From assembly GCF_004217415.1 (NCBI RefSeq), contig NZ_SHLI01000001.1:1054001-1118000 (forward strand): a DNA stretch of 64,000 nucleotides, written 5' to 3'. Under the pieces are notes generated by a model. It saw only the letters and a program-made list of their open reading frames with translations, was not told the DNA's origin and made no database searches. The translations under genes were made by a program, and so were the position numbers. This DNA comes from Spiribacter vilamensis. GTDB taxonomy: Bacteria; Pseudomonadota; Gammaproteobacteria; Nitrococcales; Nitrococcaceae. Positions within the stretch are counted from its first letter, which is position 1; the number at the start of each line of letters is the position of its first letter. Of the stretch, positions 60,659 through 64,000 are shown in pieces.

Positions 60659-62728
60659 GTGAGGGCGTTCCGGCTACCCCGGCTGCGCAAACGCCTCTGG
60701 GGATCGGTTGCCGTGATCGCCGCTCCGGCGGCGGTGGCGGCCCCGATGCTGAGCAGTGTCCACCCAGTGCTGGGAGGCGGCGCGGTGGGTCTCGCGTTTG
60801 CCGGCGTCGGGCTGGTGATCGACCGTCGCATCGGCCGACCGCTGAGCGCGACCGAACGCGGTGCGGGCATTATCGCCGCATCCAACCCGGGGCATCAGCT
60901 CGAGCTGAACGCTCGCCACTGGCTCGGCCGCCTGCCCGAAACCATCGAGCAGCTCGGGGGGACCGTCGCCCGCAGCCGGCGCGAGATGGAGGAAGCGGCG
61001 TCGGCCTGGACCACCCGCATCGAGGCTCGAAAGGCCCGGCTGGAAACGATCCTGCGCGAGATCCGTGAAGGGGTCGTGGTCTGCGGTACCGACGGCCGCA
61101 TCAATCTCTACAACCGCACCGCGCGTGTCCTGCTCGACGGCGAACCGGCGCTGGGGCTCGGCCGCAACATCAACGAGGTGCTCAATGACGGGCCACTGCG
61201 GCACGCGCTCGGCCTGATCGAGCCAGCGGCGAACGCCACTGGCAGTGCCGACACCGAACTGGTCTGTGCGACGACCAGCGGCGAGCGACTGTTGCGATGC
61301 CGGGTCGCGCGTTTGATCACCGACGACCCCGGCACCGACGGCTTCGTCATGACCCTGACCGATGTCTCGCGCCAGACCCGGGCGGCCCTGCGCCGGGAAC
61401 AGAGCCTCCGCGCGGCGGTCGAGTCACTCCGCGATCCGCTGACCAGCCTCTACACGGTCAGTGAAAGCCTGCGGCTCGCCCAGCAGGCCGATCTCGACGC
61501 CGATGCCGACCGGTTTGGTCGCATGGTCCGGGAGGAGACCCACCGCCTGACCGAGGCCTTCGCGCACCTCTCGGATGAAACCACATCGATGGTGACGGAT
61601 AACTGGCGACTCGAGGATCTGCACCTCGGCAGTCTCATCGCCGGCATCAAGAAAAACCGCCAGTCAACGGGCATGCCGCGGATCCAGTGCGGCGCGGATG
61701 TCTGGGTGTCTGCCGAGCCCTACCTGCTCAGCCAGGTGATCGAGGCGCTGCTGATCCGTCTGGCCGGCGCGCTGGGCGTCTCGGCCGTCGCCATCACCGG
61801 ACGGGAGCAGGGCAGCCTCGTCTATCTCGACATCAACTGGTCGGGCGATGTGATCGCCCCGGATCAGCTCGATGAATGGCTGGATGCCGGGCTGGATGAC
61901 GTCGGTGGCACCGTCTCCCTGCGCGAGGTGCTGCAGCGCCACGACACCACGGCGTGGAGCCAGGCGGATCTCTCCCGCCCGGGTCGGGCCGTGTTGCGGC
62001 TGCCGCTCCCGGGGGCACCGGCGAAAACCGAGAGCCCGAGCATCATCGCCCCTCGCCCCGAGTTCTATGACTTTGCCGCGGACGAGACCGATCCGGTCCT
62101 TGCCCTGGGCGATCAGGCGGACCGTCGACTGACCGAACTGGATTACGTCGTATTCGACTGCGAAACCACCGGCCTGGCGCCGGGTCAGGGTGACGAGATC
62201 GTCTCCATCGGTGCCGTGCGCATCCACGAGGGGCGCGTCATGCACGGCGAGACGTTCGAGTTGCTGGCGAACCCGGAGCGCTCGATTCCCGCGCTCGCCA
62301 CGAGCATCCACGGCATTCGCGACGAGGATGTCGCCGATGCCCCCCCGGTCGAAGAGGCGATCCGCCGTTTCCACGCCTTCGCCGGCGATGCCGTGCTGGT
62401 GGGATTCAATATCGCCTTCGACATGCGCTTTCTGCGGCTCAAGCAGCGTCGCTGCGGTGTACGTTTCGACAATCCCACGCTCGACGCCCTGCTGTTATCG
62501 ATCCTGCTCCACGACCACACCGGCGAGCATACGCTCGAGGGCGTGGCGCGGCGGCTGGGTGTGGGCGTTGGCGGTCGTCACACCGCCCTGGGCGACTCCC
62601 TCACCACCGCCGAGATCCTGATCCAGCTGTTCGGACTGTTACCCGATGCCGGGATTACACGCCTCAGCGAGGCCGTCAGCGCGCAGGAGAAAATGGTGGA
62701 ATTTCGCCGCCAGCAGCGCGCGTTCTAG
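60659..62728 (+). CDS. PAS/degenerate histidine-kinase-like protein fused to a DEDDh exonuclease
   Basis: A 689-residue protein with a GTG start. Two hydrophobic segments near residues 15-55, then a PAS-like domain (about 125-235; ILREIREGVVVCGTDGRI). A helical region where kinase His would be reads ESLRDPLTSL, with Glu255 in place of His. A weak ATPase-like part (about 355-450) lacks the glycine motifs. The C-terminal 3'-5' exonuclease (from about 492) is intact: Asp500, Glu502, Asp588, His641, Asp646. It resembles DnaQ-type exonucleases but is not DnaQ. Likely membrane-linked sensor with nuclease output. Confidence 0.85.
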   Translation: MRAFRLPRLRKRLWGSVAVIAAPAAVAAPMLSSVHPVLGGGAVGLAFAGVGLVIDRRIGRPLSATERGAGIIAASNPGHQLELNARHWLGRLPETIEQLGGTVARSRREMEEAASAWTTRIEARKARLETILREIREGVVVCGTDGRINLYNRTARVLLDGEPALGLGRNINEVLNDGPLRHALGLIEPAANATGSADTELVCATTSGERLLRCRVARLITDDPGTDGFVMTLTDVSRQTRAALRREQSLRAAVESLRDPLTSLYTVSESLRLAQQADLDADADRFGRMVREETHRLTEAFAHLSDETTSMVTDNWRLEDLHLGSLIAGIKKNRQSTGMPRIQCGADVWVSAEPYLLSQVIEALLIRLAGALGVSAVAITGREQGSLVYLDINWSGDVIAPDQLDEWLDAGLDDVGGTVSLREVLQRHDTTAWSQADLSRPGRAVLRLPLPGAPAKTESPSIIAPRPEFYDFAADETDPVLALGDQADRRLTELDYVVFDCETTGLAPGQGDEIVSIGAVRIHEGRVMHGETFELLANPERSIPALATSIHGIRDEDVADAPPVEEAIRRFHAFAGDAVLVGFNIAFDMRFLRLKQRRCGVRFDNPTLDALLLSILLHDHTGEHTLEGVARRLGVGVGGRHTALGDSLTTAEILIQLFGLLPDAGITRLSEAVSAQEKMVEFRRQQRAF

Positions 62729-62735
62729 CGCATAA

Positions 62736-62766
62736 AAAAACCCCGGGCTCGTGCCGCGGGGTTTTT
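62736..62766. terminator. bidirectional rho-independent terminator
   Basis: AAAAACCCCG and CGGGGTTTTT flank an 11-base loop, with A-runs and T-runs on both sides. It serves the exonuclease gene on the plus strand and pnp on the minus strand. Confidence 0.85.
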
Positions 62767-62801
62767 CGATCGCCGGGCGCATGCCTGGCTGGTGCCAGCA
62801 G

Positions 62802-64000
62802 CTAGCCCTCGGCGCCCTCTTCCTGCAGCGCCTTGATGCTGAGCCGAATGCGTCCCTGGCGGTCGACCTCGAGCACCTTCACCCGCAGGCTCTGCCCCTC
62901 GGCCAGCTCATCGGCGACACTCTCGACACGACGATCGGAGATCTGCGAGATGTGCACGAGCCCGTCACGCCCCGGGAGGATGTTCACGAAGGCACCGAAG
63001 TCCATCAGCTTGATGACCTTGCCCTCGTAGACCTGCCCGACCTCGACGTCGGCGGTCAGCAGCTCGATCCGACGCCGCGCCTCTTCACCGGCCGCCTTGT
63101 CGGTGGAACCAATGGTGACAACACCCTCGTCGGTGATGTCGATGGTCGTCCCGGTCTCTTCGGTCAGCTGACGGATCGTCGCACCGCCCTTGCCGATCAC
63201 GTCACGGATCTTGTCGGGATCGATCCGCAGCGTAATCAGACGCGGTGCGTAGGCCGACATCTCGTCGCGATGCTCGGCAATGACGTCGTTCATCTTGCCG
63301 AGGATGTGCAGCCGGCCGTCACGGGCCTGTGCAAGCGCCTGCTCCATCACCTCGCGGGTGATGCCGTCGATCTTGATGTCCATCTGCAGCGCGGTCACGC
63401 CGTTCTCGGTACCCGCCACCTTGAAGTCCATGTCGCCGAGGTGATCCTCGTCGCCGAGGATATCGGTGAGGACGGCGAAGTCATCGCCCTCCTTGATCAA
63501 CCCCATGGCGATACCGGCGACCGGTGCTTTGAGGGGCACGCCGGCGTCCATCAGCGAGAGACTGGTGCCGCAGACCGTTGCCATCGAACTGGAGCCGTTG
63601 GACTCGGTGATCTCGGAGACCACCCGGACCACGTAGGGACAGTCTTCCGGCTCCGGCATGACCGCCTGAACGCCCCGCTTGGCGAGCTTGCCGTGACCGA
63701 TCTCGCGACGCTTCGGCGTGCCCATGAAACCGGCCTCGCCCACACAGTAGGGCGGGAAGTTGTAATGGAGCATGAACGGCTCGCGCCGCTCGCCCTCGAT
63801 GCCGTCGATGATCTGCGCGTCGCGACCCGTGCCCAGCGTGCTGACCACGATCGCCTGCGTCTCGCCGCGCGTGAAGATCGCCGAGCCGTGCGTTCGCGGC
63901 AGGCTGCCGACCTCGATATCGATCGGGCGCACGCTGTAGTTGTCGCGCCCGTCAATACGCCGCTCGCCGGCAATGATGCGACCGCGAACGATGGACTTCT
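62802..64000 (-). CDS. pnp: polyribonucleotide nucleotidyltransferase (N-terminus off window)
   Basis: 3'-5' phosphorolytic RNase of the degradosome. The visible part is the C-terminal 399 residues: the second RNase PH domain ([19 protein letters not shown], then [20 protein letters not shown]), a KH domain with the [11 protein letters not shown] motif, and an S1 domain ([20 protein letters not shown]). The start lies beyond base 64000. The tail ends LQEEGAEG. Confidence 0.95.
   Translation of the reverse strand, partial: KSIVRGRIIAGERRIDGRDNYSVRPIDIEVGSLPRTHGSAIFTRGETQAIVVSTLGTGRDAQIIDGIEGERREPFMLHYNFPPYCVGEAGFMGTPKRREIGHGKLAKRGVQAVMPEPEDCPYVVRVVSEITESNGSSSMATVCGTSLSLMDAGVPLKAPVAGIAMGLIKEGDDFAVLTDILGDEDHLGDMDFKVAGTENGVTALQMDIKIDGITREVMEQALAQARDGRLHILGKMNDVIAEHRDEMSAYAPRLITLRIDPDKIRDVIGKGGATIRQLTEETGTTIDITDEGVVTIGSTDKAAGEEARRRIELLTADVEVGQVYEGKVIKLMDFGAFVNILPGRDGLVHISQISDRRVESVADELAEGQSLRVKVLEVDRQGRIRLSIKALQEEGAEG

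Overview
This window looks like a chromosomal segment of a GC-rich gammaproteobacterium. Gene order and content are of the Ectothiorhodospiraceae type, and a halophilic, Spiribacter-like relative is my best guess. That guess rests on the smc-zipA-ligA, cmk-rpsA-ihfB-lapA-lapB-pyrF and scpA-scpB-rluB blocks, the GC-rich sequence, the acidic proteins, and the many transporters for organic acids, polyamines and acetate. No mobile elements, CRISPR arrays, rRNA or tRNA genes were recognised. Coding density is very high: no gap between genes exceeds about 225 bases, and many neighbours overlap by 4 to 13 bases.

Region by region. Positions 1-9.5 kb hold a partial methylmalonate-semialdehyde dehydrogenase, a thiol peroxidase, and a TRAP transporter operon (dctP-dctQ-dctM) with an amidase and a tiny membrane protein. 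They are followed by glycerol-3-phosphate dehydrogenase and two small genes. Positions 9.5-15.3 kb hold a membrane methyltransferase paired with a UbiG-like methyltransferase, a polyamine ABC transporter (potABCD type) and an ArsR repressor. Positions 15.4-20.3 kb form a divergent operon: an RND exporter, a LolA-like periplasmic protein, an outer-membrane barrel and a DUF2892 protein, behind a clear ArsR-type operator. Positions 20.3-35.5 kb are one long minus-strand block: galU, a ComEA-like gene, pyrF, lapB, lapA, ihfB, rpsA, cmk, aroA, tyrA, pheA, serA, serC, gyrA and a cyclophilin. Positions 35.6-39.2 kb hold ubiG, gph, a squalene-synthase-like protein, a YciK-like SDR and a YbhB-like protein. 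Positions 39.2-53 kb hold a DNA glycosylase, rluB, scpB, scpA, trpS, yciO, yciI, bolA, a parvulin, ligA, zipA, smc and an aminotransferase.

Positions 53-62.8 kb hold gluQ and an acetate-use locus: acs, DUF4212, a sodium/solute symporter, a cNMP/CBS/nucleotidyltransferase protein, a receiver-only protein and a large PAS-exonuclease protein. A partial pnp closes the window.

Three loci deserve most attention. In the acetate locus the receiver has lost its phospho-acceptor Asp (Asn59). The next gene fuses a kinase-like module with no phospho-acceptor His to an intact DEDDh exonuclease. This suggests a signalling or nucleic-acid module that does not use phosphotransfer. The ArsR-controlled RND/LolA-like/barrel operon looks like a complete inner-to-outer-membrane transport path of unknown substrate. 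Downstream of gph, two adjacent enzyme-like proteins (squalene-synthase-like and SDR) both lack canonical catalytic residues. The rest is ordinary housekeeping and transport.
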